Shown piece after piece: positions 1-9,435 of a DNA stretch of 64,000 nucleotides. Positions within the stretch are counted from its first letter, which is position 1. Every line of letters begins with the position of its first letter. The notes beneath the pieces are model-generated. The model was not told the DNA's origin and made no database searches. It saw only the letters and a list, made by a program, of their open reading frames with translations. The stretch is taken from assembly GCA_963820775.1 (NCBI GenBank), contig CAWGBF010000003.1, positions 1 to 64,000 on the forward strand. Reading direction: 5' to 3'. The position numbers and the translations under genes are program-made. This stretch comes from Roseiarcus sp963820775 (GTDB lineage: Bacteria; Pseudomonadota; Alphaproteobacteria; Rhizobiales; Beijerinckiaceae).

Positions 1-59
1 GCCTGTTGTTTTCTACTGAGAACTGCCCCACTAGGCGGGGGATTTGAGGCCCGACGGCT

Positions 60-127
60 AACATACCAGTACTGCTCACGAGCGCATCGATAACTGCATC
101 GCAGTTCGAATCCCCTCAGCTCCACCA
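60..127 (+). other. tRNA/tmRNA 3'-end-like sequence, probable attachment-site remnant
   Basis: The stretch ends in GTTCGAATCCCCTCAGCTCCACCA-type sequence: a T-loop-like TTCGAAT, an acceptor-strand-like CAGCTCC and a CCA tail. The CAGCTCC end resembles the 3' end of tmRNA. The bases before TTCGAAT do not pair with those after it, so no complete T-arm or full tRNA can be folded. I read it as the 3' scrap of a tRNA or tmRNA gene left by integration of an element. The broken recombinase lies about 300 bases downstream, and bases 128-424 hold no recognisable gene. Confidence 0.35.
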
Positions 128-424
128 TGTAGTCCGCCCAAACCCACGTGATTTCCTACGCCTCAGGATAGGACGACATTTCCGTAGCTTACCTCGCCAA
201 GGACCGGTCTCAGTAGGCGGTTCGGCGATTCTAATGGCAATTCCTGGCGCGTCTCGCCGAAAGTCTCTGGCCGCGGATTTCCGTTTCCAAGGTTGCTCTT
301 TGCCACGTGCCCACCGCGCCCGCGTTCGAACAGCCCCTGGGGTTCGGACCTCGACGCTTGACCCGGTTCGGATGGATGGATCAGCCCATCGCGGGAAGAC
401 AAACGAGCAAGGTTGGATCCGACC

Positions 425-1606
425 TTACGCGTGCGCTGGCGCCTGGAGTCCCAGCGCGCGCCATTGGTCGGGCCAGGCCATCGGCAGGTCGACGAGGCGC
501 TTCCGGCCAAAGCCGCGCGGCAGGCGTCCTTCGACTGCCGCCTTGACGATCTCCGGCGCGAGGAAGGCGAGCGACAGGGTCATCCGGATCGAACGCTCGC
601 TCTTGTCCTCTCGCGAAGGGAGCGACTCCAACGTCAGGCGGGAATCGGAGAGAAGTTTGTCCAGCCAGCGATGCGCGTCGCGAAGGGCATCGATCAGGAC
701 CGCGCGCGTTGGCGGGCATCGGGCGGGCATAGCTCTTCGCATCGTTTGCGCCCTGAATGATCTCGCGCTTGCGATAGGGTGACGGCCGCGTCCAGGGAAG
801 CGTCAAAATCCTCGCGCTGTCGGGTCCCGCTGCAACCTCCGAGAGTTGGATTCGGATCGTCGCGGCGCCGATCACGACACGATCAATCAGGTTGCGGGTG
901 TCGGTTTGCGAAACAGCGCGGTCCGGGGACAGCTTGCCGAGGACCTCCGTCACGAGAGTTTCGACATCGGCGGCTGGAACGCGAACGATCGATCCCGCTT
1001 TGCTCTTCTCGCCTTGCAGAGCCGCCTGCGATACATAATAGCGCCAACGCTTGGACCCCTTCCTCGCCCAGGTCGGGCTCATCCGGTTGCCGCCGTCGTC
1101 ATAGAGCTTGCCTGCGAGCAGCGCATCGGACGATTGGCGCGTTCTCTTGGTCCTCGTAACGCCGAGATGATCGCCCAGTCTTTGCTGGACCTCGTCCCAT
1201 AGGTCTAGCGTCACGACCGGCGGGTGTTGGCCTTCGTGCACCTGGCCCTTGTGGGCGATCCGGCCGATATAGATCGGGTTCGATAAGAGCTTATAGACAT
1301 GTCCCCGACTGAACAGTCCGCCGCCGGTCGAGCGGCCGGCACCATCGATGCGGACCGGAAATCCGGAAGCTCTCAGCGTCGAGTTGCTGTTTGAGGCGTA
1401 CCACGCTCCTCGCCTCGAGATAGCGGCGAAACACGGACCGCACGATCGCGGCATGATCTTCGACGATGCGCAGGGCCCGTTCCTCGACCCGGTAGCCCAA
1501 CGGGACTACGCCGCCCATCCACATTCCCTTCTTCTTCGAAGCGTCGATCCTGTCCCGAACCTACTCGCCCGTGACCTCCCGCTCGAACTGGGCGAAGGAC
1601 AGCAGC
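425..1606 (-). pseudogene. Large serine recombinase, broken
   Basis: Three reading frames in succession encode pieces of a site-specific serine recombinase. First comes the end of the resolvase domain (SFAQFERE), followed by an in-frame TAG. Next is the recombinase-domain start (GMWMGGVVPLGYRV). After a frame change comes the recombinase and linker part (HVYKLLSNPIYIGRIAHKGQ), and after a second change the C-terminal part (FLAPEIVKAAVEGRLPRGFG). The N-terminal catalytic-serine domain is missing because an IS6 element abuts the gene at base 1607. The protein family cuts and rejoins DNA to move phages or islands. This copy cannot be active as read. Confidence 0.8.
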
Positions 1607-2424
1607 GGCTCTGTCAGACCAAATGCTCATGGCGCCTCCGACCGTGATAGGGTTGGGCCATGAGCAACCCGTTCCGATATTTCAACAGCTCGCCGGAGAT
1701 CATCCGCCTGGTCGTGATGATGTATGTGAGATATCCGCTGTCGCTGCGCAACGTCGAGGATCTCTTAGCCGCGCGCTGGATCGACGTCAGCATGAGACGG
1801 TCCGGTTTTGGTGGAACCGGTTTGGCCCGATGTTTGCCGCGGAGATCCGCAAGAGGCGGGTAGCGCATATTCGCGGCCATCTCCAGTGGCGCTGGCATTT
1901 GGACGAGGTCTTCGTGAGGGTCAATGGCAAGCTCCGTTATCTTTGGGGCGCGGTCGATCATGAGGGCGAGGTCTTGGAGGCGGTGGTCACTGCAAAGCGA
2001 GACAAGGCTGCGGCGACGAGCTTCTCAAGCGGATCATGAAGAAATACGGGACTCCTCGAAGCATCCTCACCGATGGGCTTCGGGCATATTCGGCGGCGAT
2101 GAACGGGATCGGCGTTGCAGCCGAGCGGCACGAAATCGGCGGTCGGCTCAACAATCGAGCGGAGAATTCGCATCAGCCGTTCCGACGGCGAGAGCACGCC
2201 ATGCAGCGGTTTCGAAGCTTGAAGACGCTGCAAAAATTCAGCTCAATTCATGCTGAGGTCCGCAACCAATTCAATCATGAGCGTCATCTCGTCACTCGCC
2301 AAGTTTACAAACATAGACGAGCCTGCGCGTTGGCCGAGTGGCGCGCACTCGCGGCCTAGTGGTCGCCGCTCGGTCAGGACGCGCTGTGCCATGCCAGAGG
2401 ACCAGTTGTTACTCTGACGTTGCC
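1607..2424 (+). mobile_element. IS6-family element with frameshifted transposase (copy A)
   Basis: An 818-base IS6-type element. The left end begins GGCTCTGTCAGACCAAA and the right end is an imperfect inverted copy finishing at about 2424. The transposase begins at 1660 (MSNPFRYFNSSPEIIRLV) and shifts frame twice (near 1790 and 2015). The catalytic region HLDEVFV, the TDGLRAYSAA block and NRAEN are still readable in their own frames, so it is a recent wreck of the same family as the intact copy at 2588. Its left side disrupts the serine recombinase and its right side abuts an IS3 scrap. The two flanks differ, suggesting deletion or replicative rearrangement after insertion. Confidence 0.8.
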
Positions 2425-2587
2425 CTCGCGACGCTCTCGCAAGCGACGCCGGAGACCCTCGTCTCGTGGTCGGCGGCAGCGGTAGCGAACGGTCTTCCGA
2501 TCGGCTCTTGCCAGGCGACACGCCCGGCGCTCGATCATCTCGTAAGTTCCCACGAGATGAGCGACAGCCTCACGCTTGGCGTCGGGC
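2425..2587 (-). pseudogene. IS3-family transposase OrfB N-terminal fragment
   Basis: Read on the minus strand, one open frame gives KREAVAHLVGTYEMIERRAC followed by ADRKTVRYR and RDEGLRRRLRE. This is the start of an IS3-family OrfB, the helix-rich region before the integrase core. Both ends are cut by IS6 elements, so about 55 residues remain. A perfect 8-base inverted repeat inside it (2536-2559) falls in coding sequence. Confidence 0.65.
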
Positions 2588-3406
2588 GGCGGTGTCAGAG
2601 CAAATTCTCGGAGTGTCCCGGCTGTGTTAGCCTCGGCACATGATCAATCCGTTCCGATATTTCAACAGCTCGCCAGAGGTCATCCGTCTGGTCGTGATGA
2701 TGTACGTGCGATACCCGCTGTCGCTGCGCAACGTCGAGGATCTCTTGGCCGAGCGCGGAATCGACATCAGCCACGAGACCGTCCGGTTCTGGTGGAACCG
2801 GTTTGGCCCGATGTTCGCCGCCGAGATCCGCAAGAGACGCGTCCCGCGCAGGCAGGGCTATCCTCAGTGGCGGTGGCACTTGGATGAAGTCTTTGTGAAG
2901 GTCAACGGGCAGCTCTGCTACCTCTGGCGCGCAGTCGACCATGAGGGCGAGGTCTTGGAAGCAGTCGTCACTTCGAAGCGTGACAAGGCGGCGGCGCTGA
3001 AGCTTCTTAAGCGGATCATGAAGAAATACGGGGCACCTCGCAGCATCGTCACCGATGGGCTTCGGGCCTATTCGGCGGCGATGAACGAGATCGGTGTTGC
3101 TGCCGAGCGGCACGAGGTCGGCGGTCGGCTCAACAATCGCGCAGAGAATCCGGATCAACCGTTTCGGCGACGCGAACGGGCGATGCAGCGCTTTCGAAGT
3201 CCGAAGACGCTGCAGAAGTTCAGCTCAGTTCATGCCCAGGTGCACAACGAATTCAATCAGGAGCGCCATCTCGTCACGAGGCAAGTCTGCAAGCAAGGAC
3301 GCTCTGCTGCCTTGGCCGAATGGCGCGCTCTCGCAGCATAGATCGCCGCTCGCGAGATGGCGGTCGCGCTGCATGTCGACGAGCCTCCGTTACTTTGACA
3401 CCGCCA
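2588..3406 (+). mobile_element. IS6-family element, complete (copy B)
   Basis: An 819-base element bounded by imperfect inverted repeats: GGCGGTGTCAGAGCA at 2588 and its counterpart (TGACACCGCC inverted) ending at 3406. It contains one intact transposase gene. It is the only full-length IS6 copy in the window and the likely source of, or sister to, copies A, F and G. Its right end cuts off the choline-kinase-like gene that follows on the minus strand. Confidence 0.85.
2640..3341 (+). CDS. IS6-family DDE transposase, intact
   Basis: A 233-residue protein, the normal size for IS6/IS26-type transposases, which cut and join DNA by replicative (cointegrate-type) transposition. An N-terminal helix-turn-helix (PLSLRNVEDLLAERGIDISH) is followed by the catalytic core: first Asp in WHLDEVFVKV, second Asp in VTDGLRAY, and Glu in NNRAEN, about 34 residues after the second Asp. 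No stop or frame change is present. It fills the element almost completely. At least eight damaged relatives of three sequence subtypes lie elsewhere in the window. Confidence 0.92.
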   Translation: MINPFRYFNSSPEVIRLVVMMYVRYPLSLRNVEDLLAERGIDISHETVRFWWNRFGPMFAAEIRKRRVPRRQGYPQWRWHLDEVFVKVNGQLCYLWRAVDHEGEVLEAVVTSKRDKAAALKLLKRIMKKYGAPRSIVTDGLRAYSAAMNEIGVAAERHEVGGRLNNRAENPDQPFRRRERAMQRFRSPKTLQKFSSVHAQVHNEFNQERHLVTRQVCKQGRSAALAEWRALAA

Positions 3407-3650
3407 ATCCGCATAGTGCACGCGCGGCGAAACGCCGGCGGCGTGCGCGGCACGGCTCGCGGCAGCTTCCGTCGAGCGAACGATATTGTGCGCGGGGATG
3501 TCGCCGCCCACGCGCACGACGTAACGGTCGCCGCCGTCTTCAACGAGAAAGTTGTCGTCGGTCAGTCCGCCGGCGAGAGGAATGGGCGATACACGCCCGC
3601 CCCCAGCAGGGCAGCGTGGCAGCCAAGGCGATGGGATCTTGTCGCGCCAT
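3407..3650 (-). pseudogene. Choline/ethanolamine-kinase-family phosphotransferase, N-terminal remnant
   Basis: From an ATG at 3650 the frame reads MARQDPIALAATLPCW, then one base too many in a CCC/GGGGG stretch shifts it. The next frame gives PLAGGLTDDNFLVEDGGDRY and VVRVGGDIPAHNIVRS, the glycine-rich nucleotide loop of the choline/ethanolamine kinase and APH family. About 80 residues remain before the IS6 element at 3406 cuts the gene. It lies 23 bases downstream of the iron alcohol dehydrogenase on the same strand, so it was probably the last gene of that operon. An amino-alcohol kinase would fit the amine theme of the cluster. That function is inferred. Confidence 0.65.
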
Positions 3651-3673
3651 GGGCGATTCCGACCGCAGGCGGG

Positions 3674-4834
3674 TCAAAGCTTGCCATCGAGCGCCGCCGT
3701 GAAAACCTGCCTGGCGGCCGCGCGATCGAACTTGATCGGGTTGCCGCCCGCGGTCGGATCGACTTCGGCAGCGGCAGCGATTTCATCAATCCGGTCGCCG
3801 GCGACCTCGAGACCCGCCAGCGTGTGAGGAACGCCCACGCTTTCGCGCAGGCGCAAGACCCAGTCGATCACGCCGGCCGTGCCAGGCGTTTCGAGTCCGA
3901 GCCACACCGAGAGCCGCATCATTCGGTCCGCAATGGCCTTGTCGTTGAATGCAAGGACGTAGGGCATGAACACGGCGTTCGTCATGCCGTGATGCGTGTT
4001 GTAAATGGCGCCCACCGGATGGGCGAGCGCGTGAATGCCGCCAAGGCCCTTCTGGAAAGCAGTGGCGCCCATCGCGGCCGCCGACATCATGTGTCCGCGC
4101 GCCTCAATGTCGGATCCGTCGGCCACCACGCGCGCCAGGTTTTCCTTCACGAGGCGGATGCCTTCGACAGCGACGCCATCGGCCATCGGGTGATAACCGG
4201 GCGCGCAATAGGCTTCGAGGCAATGCGCTAGGGCGTCCATGCCCGTGCCCGCGGTCAGATGGGGCGGCAGGCCGATAGTCAGCTCGGGATCGCAAATCGT
4301 GATCACCGGCATCATCTTCGGGTGAAAAATCACCTTCTTGGTATGCGTCGCGGCATGTGTGATAACACCCGCACGACCGACTTCGGAGCCGGTGCCCGCG
4401 GTCGTCGGAACCGCGATGACGGGCGCGATGCCCGCGGCGTCGGCGCGGGTCCACCAGTCGCCGATGTCCTCGAAGTCCCACATCGGCCGAGTTTGACCGA
4501 CCATGAACGCGACGACCTTGCCCACATCGAGCGCGGAACCGCCGCCGAAGGCGATGACGCCGTCATGTCCGCCCGCGCGATAGGTGGCGAGACCGGCCTC
4601 GACGTTGTGATCTACCGGATTGGCCTGCACCTGGCTGAAAACGGCGGCCGGTCGCCCGGCGCCCTCCAGATTGGCCAGCACCCGGGCCAGCATCGGCAAG
4701 TTCCGGACGCCCGGATCGGTTACGAGCAAGGGCTTCGCTATGCCGGCAGCCTTCAGGGCGTCTGGCAATTCCGCAATTCGGCCGACGCCGAAACGGATCG
4801 AAGTCGGATAGTTCCAGTTGGCTTTCACGGGCAT
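3674..4834 (-). CDS. Iron-containing alcohol dehydrogenase
   Basis: A 386-residue group III (iron) alcohol dehydrogenase that oxidises an alcohol to an aldehyde with NAD(P). The dinucleotide loop GGGSALDVGK, the TTAGTGSEV block and the metal-binding stretch GMDALAHCLEAY ... GIHALAHPVGAIYNTHHG are all present. The ATG at 4834 (MPVKANWNYPTS) gives the usual family start; the frame is open further upstream but that part has no family resemblance. The gene sits 47 bases after the aldehyde dehydrogenase. The pair would oxidise an alcohol to the acid, in line with an amino-alcohol or amine-derived substrate. The precise substrate cannot be read from sequence. Confidence 0.88.
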   Translation of the reverse strand: MPVKANWNYPTSIRFGVGRIAELPDALKAAGIAKPLLVTDPGVRNLPMLARVLANLEGAGRPAAVFSQVQANPVDHNVEAGLATYRAGGHDGVIAFGGGSALDVGKVVAFMVGQTRPMWDFEDIGDWWTRADAAGIAPVIAVPTTAGTGSEVGRAGVITHAATHTKKVIFHPKMMPVITICDPELTIGLPPHLTAGTGMDALAHCLEAYCAPGYHPMADGVAVEGIRLVKENLARVVADGSDIEARGHMMSAAAMGATAFQKGLGGIHALAHPVGAIYNTHHGMTNAVFMPYVLAFNDKAIADRMMRLSVWLGLETPGTAGVIDWVLRLRESVGVPHTLAGLEVAGDRIDEIAAAAEVDPTAGGNPIKFDRAAARQVFTAALDGKL

Positions 4835-4881
4835 TCCGGTTTCCCGGTCCTGAATGCGAGTCGACGCGCCGTGGCTGAAGG

Positions 4882-6279
4882 TCAGCCGCTTGCGGACAGG
4901 CGCAGATGGTAGCTCTTCGGTCGGGTCAATGGACCATAACCCAGGGAGGACAGCGAAGCGCCATAGCCAGTCTCCTTGACGCCGGTCCACGCCAGCCCGG
5001 GATCGAGATAGTCGCAGCGGTTCATATAGACGGTGCCGGTCTCTATCCCCTCGCCGATACGCTTGGCCGCATTGGCATCCTCCGTCCAGACGGACGCTGT
5101 GAGGCCATAAGCGCTATCGTTCATGAGTGCGATCGCCTCTTCGTCGTTGCGGACCCTGGCGATGCCGATGACCGGACCAAAACTCTCGTCGCGCATCACT
5201 CCCATGGTGTGATCGACATGGGTAAGAACCTGCGGCGCGAGGTACGGGGAACCGGGCCGATCGCGGATAAAGGATCTTGGATCGATATGCGCTTTCGCGC
5301 CCTTCTCAATCGCCTCCCGCGTCTGCGCGCGCACGACTTCGGCGAGGCTGGCGCGGGCCATCGGCCCGAGGGTCGTCGCCTGATCGAGCGGATCGCCGAG
5401 GACATATTGAGCGGTCAGCTCGACGAAACCCTCCACGAAGGCGTCGTAGCGCGATTCGTGGACGTAGATGCGCTCGATGCCGCAGCAGCATTGCCCCGAA
5501 TTGAAGAAAGCGCCATCGACCAGATTTTCGATCGCGAATTTCAAATTGGCGTCGGGCGCCACATATGCGGGATCCTTGCCGCCGAGCTCGAGGCCGAGCG
5601 TCGTGAAGGTTCCGGCCGCCGCGCACTCCATCGTGCGGCCGCCCTCGACCGATCCGGTGAAAGCGACATGATCGACGTGGCCGCCCGAGATGATGGCTTC
5701 GGTCTGGCTGTGCTCCAGCACGAGGTGGCTAAGCAGGCCCTTGGGCAAACCGATCGAGTCGAACGCCTTTTGGAACCGGTCGCCGACCAGCAGGGTTTGC
5801 GCAGCCTGCTTGAGCAGCACGGCATTGCCCGCGATCAGCGCTGGCACGACTGAGTTCACAGTCGTCAGATAGGGGGAGTTCCAGGGCGCGATGGTAAAGA
5901 CGAGCCCGCGCGGCTCGCGCGCGACATAGCGCTCAACTCCTGGCCGCGTGTCGATCGGAACGACAGGCGCGAGCGCGATTGGCGCGACCTGGGCCATGTA
6001 GCGCCCGCGCTCCTCGACGCCGCGAAGCTCCCCCTGTCCGTAGCGGATCGGGCGGCCCATCTGCCAGGCTAGTTCCTCCGCGATCTCGGCGCCCATGCCC
6101 TTGAGTGCGTCCACGACGCGCACGGTGAGCGCCGCACGCTCGCTCAAGGGGACATGACGCCACGCCTTCTGCGCCGAGCGCGCCTGCTCGATCGTGGCCT
6201 TGATCTCCGCTTCGGTCGCGGTCGGCCGGTCGACATAGACCCGACCGTCGACCGGCGAAATGCATTGAATATGGCGCAT
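4882..6279 (-). CDS. NAD-dependent aldehyde dehydrogenase
   Basis: A 465-residue aldehyde dehydrogenase superfamily member. The general-base region LELGGKDPAYV and the catalytic cysteine in FFNSGQCCCGIER are intact, as is the C-terminal MNRCDYLDPGLAWTGVKETG block. The ATG at 6279 (MRHIQCISPVDG) was chosen because it matches the short N-terminus of the family. It lies 52 bases after the glutamine-synthetase-like gene. The arrangement ligase, aldehyde dehydrogenase, alcohol dehydrogenase recalls routes in which gamma-glutamylated amines are oxidised (the Puu and Ipu pathways). Assignment to such a route is inference from neighbours. Confidence 0.88.
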   Translation of the reverse strand: MRHIQCISPVDGRVYVDRPTATEAEIKATIEQARSAQKAWRHVPLSERAALTVRVVDALKGMGAEIAEELAWQMGRPIRYGQGELRGVEERGRYMAQVAPIALAPVVPIDTRPGVERYVAREPRGLVFTIAPWNSPYLTTVNSVVPALIAGNAVLLKQAAQTLLVGDRFQKAFDSIGLPKGLLSHLVLEHSQTEAIISGGHVDHVAFTGSVEGGRTMECAAAGTFTTLGLELGGKDPAYVAPDANLKFAIENLVDGAFFNSGQCCCGIERIYVHESRYDAFVEGFVELTAQYVLGDPLDQATTLGPMARASLAEVVRAQTREAIEKGAKAHIDPRSFIRDRPGSPYLAPQVLTHVDHTMGVMRDESFGPVIGIARVRNDEEAIALMNDSAYGLTASVWTEDANAAKRIGEGIETGTVYMNRCDYLDPGLAWTGVKETGYGASLSSLGYGPLTRPKSYHLRLSASG

Positions 6280-6331
6280 CAGATTCCCCCGAACGCCGGC
6301 GCATGATGACGCGGTGCACGTGTAATCGCGA

Positions 6332-7696
6332 TTAGATGATTTCGAAATAGCGATCCATCTCCCAGTCGGTGATTGCCTTCCGGAATTCCCGTTCCTCCCA
6401 TTCGCGAGTCGCCGCATAATGATCGACGAACGCGTCGCCGAACAATTCGCGCGCCGGCTTTGACGCCTTGAGACGCTGGGCCGAATCCCAGAGGGTGCGC
6501 GGCAGCTGGCGCCTGGCCGAATGCTTCTTTTGATAGGCGTTGCCTTCGATCGGCCTGTCGGGCTCGATGCGGTGCTCGACGCCCCAGAGACCGGAACCGA
6601 TCGCCGCCGCGAGGGCAATGTAGGGATTGATGTCCGCCGCGGCGATCCGATACTCGACGCGCTGCGACTTTTCCGACCCGGTTATGACCCGCAAAGCGCA
6701 GGTGCGGTTCTCGTACCCCCAGGTCGCGCCGGTCGGCGCCCAGAATCCCGGAATCAGCCGCGTGTAGGAGTTCACCGTGCAGGCGATCATCGCCAGCAGT
6801 TCGGGCATCAGAGCCTGCTGTCCGCCGATCCACCAGCGCATGACGTCGGAGACGCCATGATCCTTGGCGGCGTCATGAAAGACCGGCTTGCCCCCTTTGG
6901 TCAGAGAGCAGTGAATGTGGCCCGACTGGCCCGGCCAGTCGCGCGACCATTTCGCCATGAAGGTCGCCATCCAGCCGCGACGTTGCGCCAGAACCTTCGT
7001 CATCGTCTTGAACAGCGCGGCCTTGTCGGCCGAGCCGAGCGCATCGCACACCTTGATGGCAGCCTCGAGCACACCGGGACCGGTTTCCGTGTGCAGGCCC
7101 TCGAGCTCCATGTCCATCGCGCGACAGGTGTCCAGCAATTCGCGATAGAATTCCGCGTGAACCGTCGAGCGCAGCATCGAATAGCCGAAGAATCCCGGCG
7201 TGATGTTCCTGAGGTCGCAATAGCGCTTTTCGCGAATGGAATGCGGGGTCTCGTCGAACAGGAAGAACTCGAATTCGATGGCGCTCAGCACGTCGTATCC
7301 CATGTCCCTGGCCCGCTTCAGCACGCGGCGCAGCGTCCCGCGCGGGCAGACGCCTTCGTGCGCGCCAGCGAATTCGCTGAGCACCAGCGGCAGATCGCCT
7401 TCGAAAGGGAGCAGCCGCGTGGTCTCCGGTAGAAGCCGCACCGCCGCGTCGGGATAGGCGGTGTGCCAGCCGGTCACGCCGACGTTGTCATACAGCTGAT
7501 CGTTGCTGTCCCAGCCCAGCACCACGTCGCAAAACCCGTAACCCTTCTCGAGCGACGAGAGGAATTTTTCGCGGCCCATGTATTTGCCGCGCATGACGCC
7601 ATCGACGTCGAACACGCCGACCTTGACGTAGTCGAGGGCCTTCTGGCGGACGTAGTTCGCCAGGTCCTTGGCGCTCTTGATGTTGAGATCGGTCAT
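6332..7696 (-). CDS. Glutamine-synthetase-like gamma-glutamyl-amine ligase
   Basis: A 454-residue member of the glutamine synthetase superfamily. It is most like the gamma-glutamylpolyamine/-isopropylamide ligases (PuuA, IpuC), which join glutamate to an amine with ATP. Recognisable are the beta-grasp N-terminal domain (VKVGVFDVDGVMRGKYM), the metal-binding glutamates in IEFEFFLFDE and HTETGPG, the histidine motif GQSGHIHCSL and the arginine block GYENRTCALRV. The ATG at 7696 (MTDLNIKS) is preferred to an upstream TTG. It follows the permease by 97 bases. With the amidohydrolase and dehydrogenases it suggests glutamylation of an imported amine, oxidation, then release. The substrate is not determinable here. 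Confidence 0.85.
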   Translation of the reverse strand: MTDLNIKSAKDLANYVRQKALDYVKVGVFDVDGVMRGKYMGREKFLSSLEKGYGFCDVVLGWDSNDQLYDNVGVTGWHTAYPDAAVRLLPETTRLLPFEGDLPLVLSEFAGAHEGVCPRGTLRRVLKRARDMGYDVLSAIEFEFFLFDETPHSIREKRYCDLRNITPGFFGYSMLRSTVHAEFYRELLDTCRAMDMELEGLHTETGPGVLEAAIKVCDALGSADKAALFKTMTKVLAQRRGWMATFMAKWSRDWPGQSGHIHCSLTKGGKPVFHDAAKDHGVSDVMRWWIGGQQALMPELLAMIACTVNSYTRLIPGFWAPTGATWGYENRTCALRVITGSEKSQRVEYRIAAADINPYIALAAAIGSGLWGVEHRIEPDRPIEGNAYQKKHSARRQLPRTLWDSAQRLKASKPARELFGDAFVDHYAATREWEEREFRKAITDWEMDRYFEII

Positions 7697-7793
7697 GAGA
7701 ATCTCAGCAACGTGTTCCGCCAAACACGAAACCCGCGATGGAATTCGGGAGGCCGCCGGGCAGCGGTGCCGCCCGACGCCCGCTGGATGAAGG

Positions 7794-9401
7794 TCAGGCT
7801 TCGCCGACAGCCTTCTCCGCCGCCGCGATCGCGGCCTGGCGCTTGGCGATCATGTCGCCGATCGGCGGGCCCTGGAAACGGCGTTGTTCGTACACGACCC
7901 ATATGATCCCGGTCAGAATGAGAAATCCGACGGTTATCCAGAGCGCCCAGGTGTTCGGGGGCTGAACGCCGATGAAAAAGATCAAAATCGCCGACAGGAT
8001 CGAAAGAACTGCGACAAGCTTGAACAGGGGCTCACCAAGATCCCACGGTCCCATCCTCGTCCAGGTCTTGCCGTACGCCAGCAGCCCCAAAGCGATCGGG
8101 ATCGCGAACGAGAAGAACAGGAAAATGACCGTGCAGGAGATAACGATCGTGTAGGCCGAAGCCCCCGCAATGGTGACGAGCGAAGCGCCCCAGACAAACA
8201 GAACGGCGAGAGTCGAAGCCGTCCAGATCGCCGCATTCGGCGTTCGGTGGACAGGGCTCACCTTCTTCAGAAAGCTCGAGCCCACGAGGCCATCGTCCCG
8301 GGCGAAGGCGAAGATCATACGCGAAGCCGAAGTCACGGTGGCGAGGCCGCACAGGAATTGCGAGACGAAGATCGCGACATACAACGCGTCTTTCAACCAT
8401 ACCGGAAATCGCTGGTCGAGCGCCCAGAAGAAGACATTCCAGCCTTGCTTCGCGGCGTCCTTCATGTCCGGAATGAGGACGAGGAAGCCGATGAGCATGG
8501 CATAGCCGAATATTGCCGACCACCACACCGAACTCACCATGCCGCGCGGCGCGGACATTGCGGCCTTGTGGGTCTCCTCCGAGGTATGCGCCGAGGCGTC
8601 GTATCCCGTGATGGTGTAAATGGGCAACAACAGGCCGAGCAGGAACACCATGAGACCGCTGACTTTGTTCGGCCAGACCGGATCGCCTTTCAGTTCGTTG
8701 GCCGCGTTCAAAGTGGGATCGCCGGAGAAGTTGTCGAATGTCCAAAGCCTCGTGAAATCCCAATGCTCCGCGAAAGCGAAGCAGGCGAGCGTAAGGACGA
8801 TTGTCGTTGCGAAGATGAGATAGCCGGAGAAGTCCGTCAGCTTCGCCGTCAGCCGGATGCCGAAGTGGTTGATCAGCGCCTGGATGCCCGTGATCGCGGC
8901 AACGAAGACGATCTGATTGCGGAATCCCTCGGTCGTGCTCGTGTCGATACTGATCGAAGGGAACCAGGGGGCGATTGCGCCGGAGAAAAAGCCCCAGGTG
9001 CCGACATTGATCGCGCCCAGCACCGTGACCAGGCCGAGCAGATTGAGCCAGGCCGTCAGCCAGCCGGTGAAGCGGTTTCCGAGAATAGAGCTCCAGTGAT
9101 AGAGCCCGCCAGCGGTCGGATAGGACGACGCGATCTGGCCCATCGCCAATGCGAACACGCCGGAGATGAAGCAGCCGAGCGGCCAACCGATGCCGATTGA
9201 GGCGCCCCCGCCGCCCGCGGTCGCCTGGGCGAGCGAATTGATGCCGCCGGAGAGAATACAGATGATGGAAAACGAAACCGCGAAATTGGAGAAGACGCTC
9301 ATGCGCCGCTCCAGTTCCTGGGCATAGCCCATGGAGTGGAGGACCTTCATGTCCTCCTTCTTGTCGGATTCCGTATAGTTGCTCTCAAATAAGTCCGTCA
9401 T
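7794..9401 (-). CDS. APC-superfamily amino acid/amine permease
   Basis: A 535-residue integral membrane protein with about twelve hydrophobic segments, typical of the amino acid-polyamine-organocation superfamily. An N-terminal soluble stretch (MTDLFESNYTESDKKED) precedes the first helix. The glycine-rich MGQIASSYPTAGGLYHW stretch is the conserved substrate-binding region of the eukaryote-like amine/GABA permease branch. The ATG at 9401 has a good ribosome-binding site (AGGGAG). It lies 34 bases after the amidohydrolase. It probably imports the amine or amino-alcohol handled by the downstream enzymes. Substrate specificity is inferred from context only. Confidence 0.87.
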   Translation of the reverse strand: MTDLFESNYTESDKKEDMKVLHSMGYAQELERRMSVFSNFAVSFSIICILSGGINSLAQATAGGGGASIGIGWPLGCFISGVFALAMGQIASSYPTAGGLYHWSSILGNRFTGWLTAWLNLLGLVTVLGAINVGTWGFFSGAIAPWFPSISIDTSTTEGFRNQIVFVAAITGIQALINHFGIRLTAKLTDFSGYLIFATTIVLTLACFAFAEHWDFTRLWTFDNFSGDPTLNAANELKGDPVWPNKVSGLMVFLLGLLLPIYTITGYDASAHTSEETHKAAMSAPRGMVSSVWWSAIFGYAMLIGFLVLIPDMKDAAKQGWNVFFWALDQRFPVWLKDALYVAIFVSQFLCGLATVTSASRMIFAFARDDGLVGSSFLKKVSPVHRTPNAAIWTASTLAVLFVWGASLVTIAGASAYTIVISCTVIFLFFSFAIPIALGLLAYGKTWTRMGPWDLGEPLFKLVAVLSILSAILIFFIGVQPPNTWALWITVGFLILTGIIWVVYEQRRFQGPPIGDMIAKRQAAIAAAEKAVGEA

Positions 9402-9435
9402 TGCCCGCTCCCTCTTTCCGCGTTGGTTTTCCGCG

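Noticed and set aside
1..127. Complete tmRNA or tRNA gene at the left edge
   Set aside because: Only the last 25 or so bases are tRNA-like, and the T-stem does not pair.
2536..2559. Perfect 8-base inverted repeat as a terminator
   Set aside because: It lies inside the readable IS3 OrfB fragment and has no U-run on either strand.
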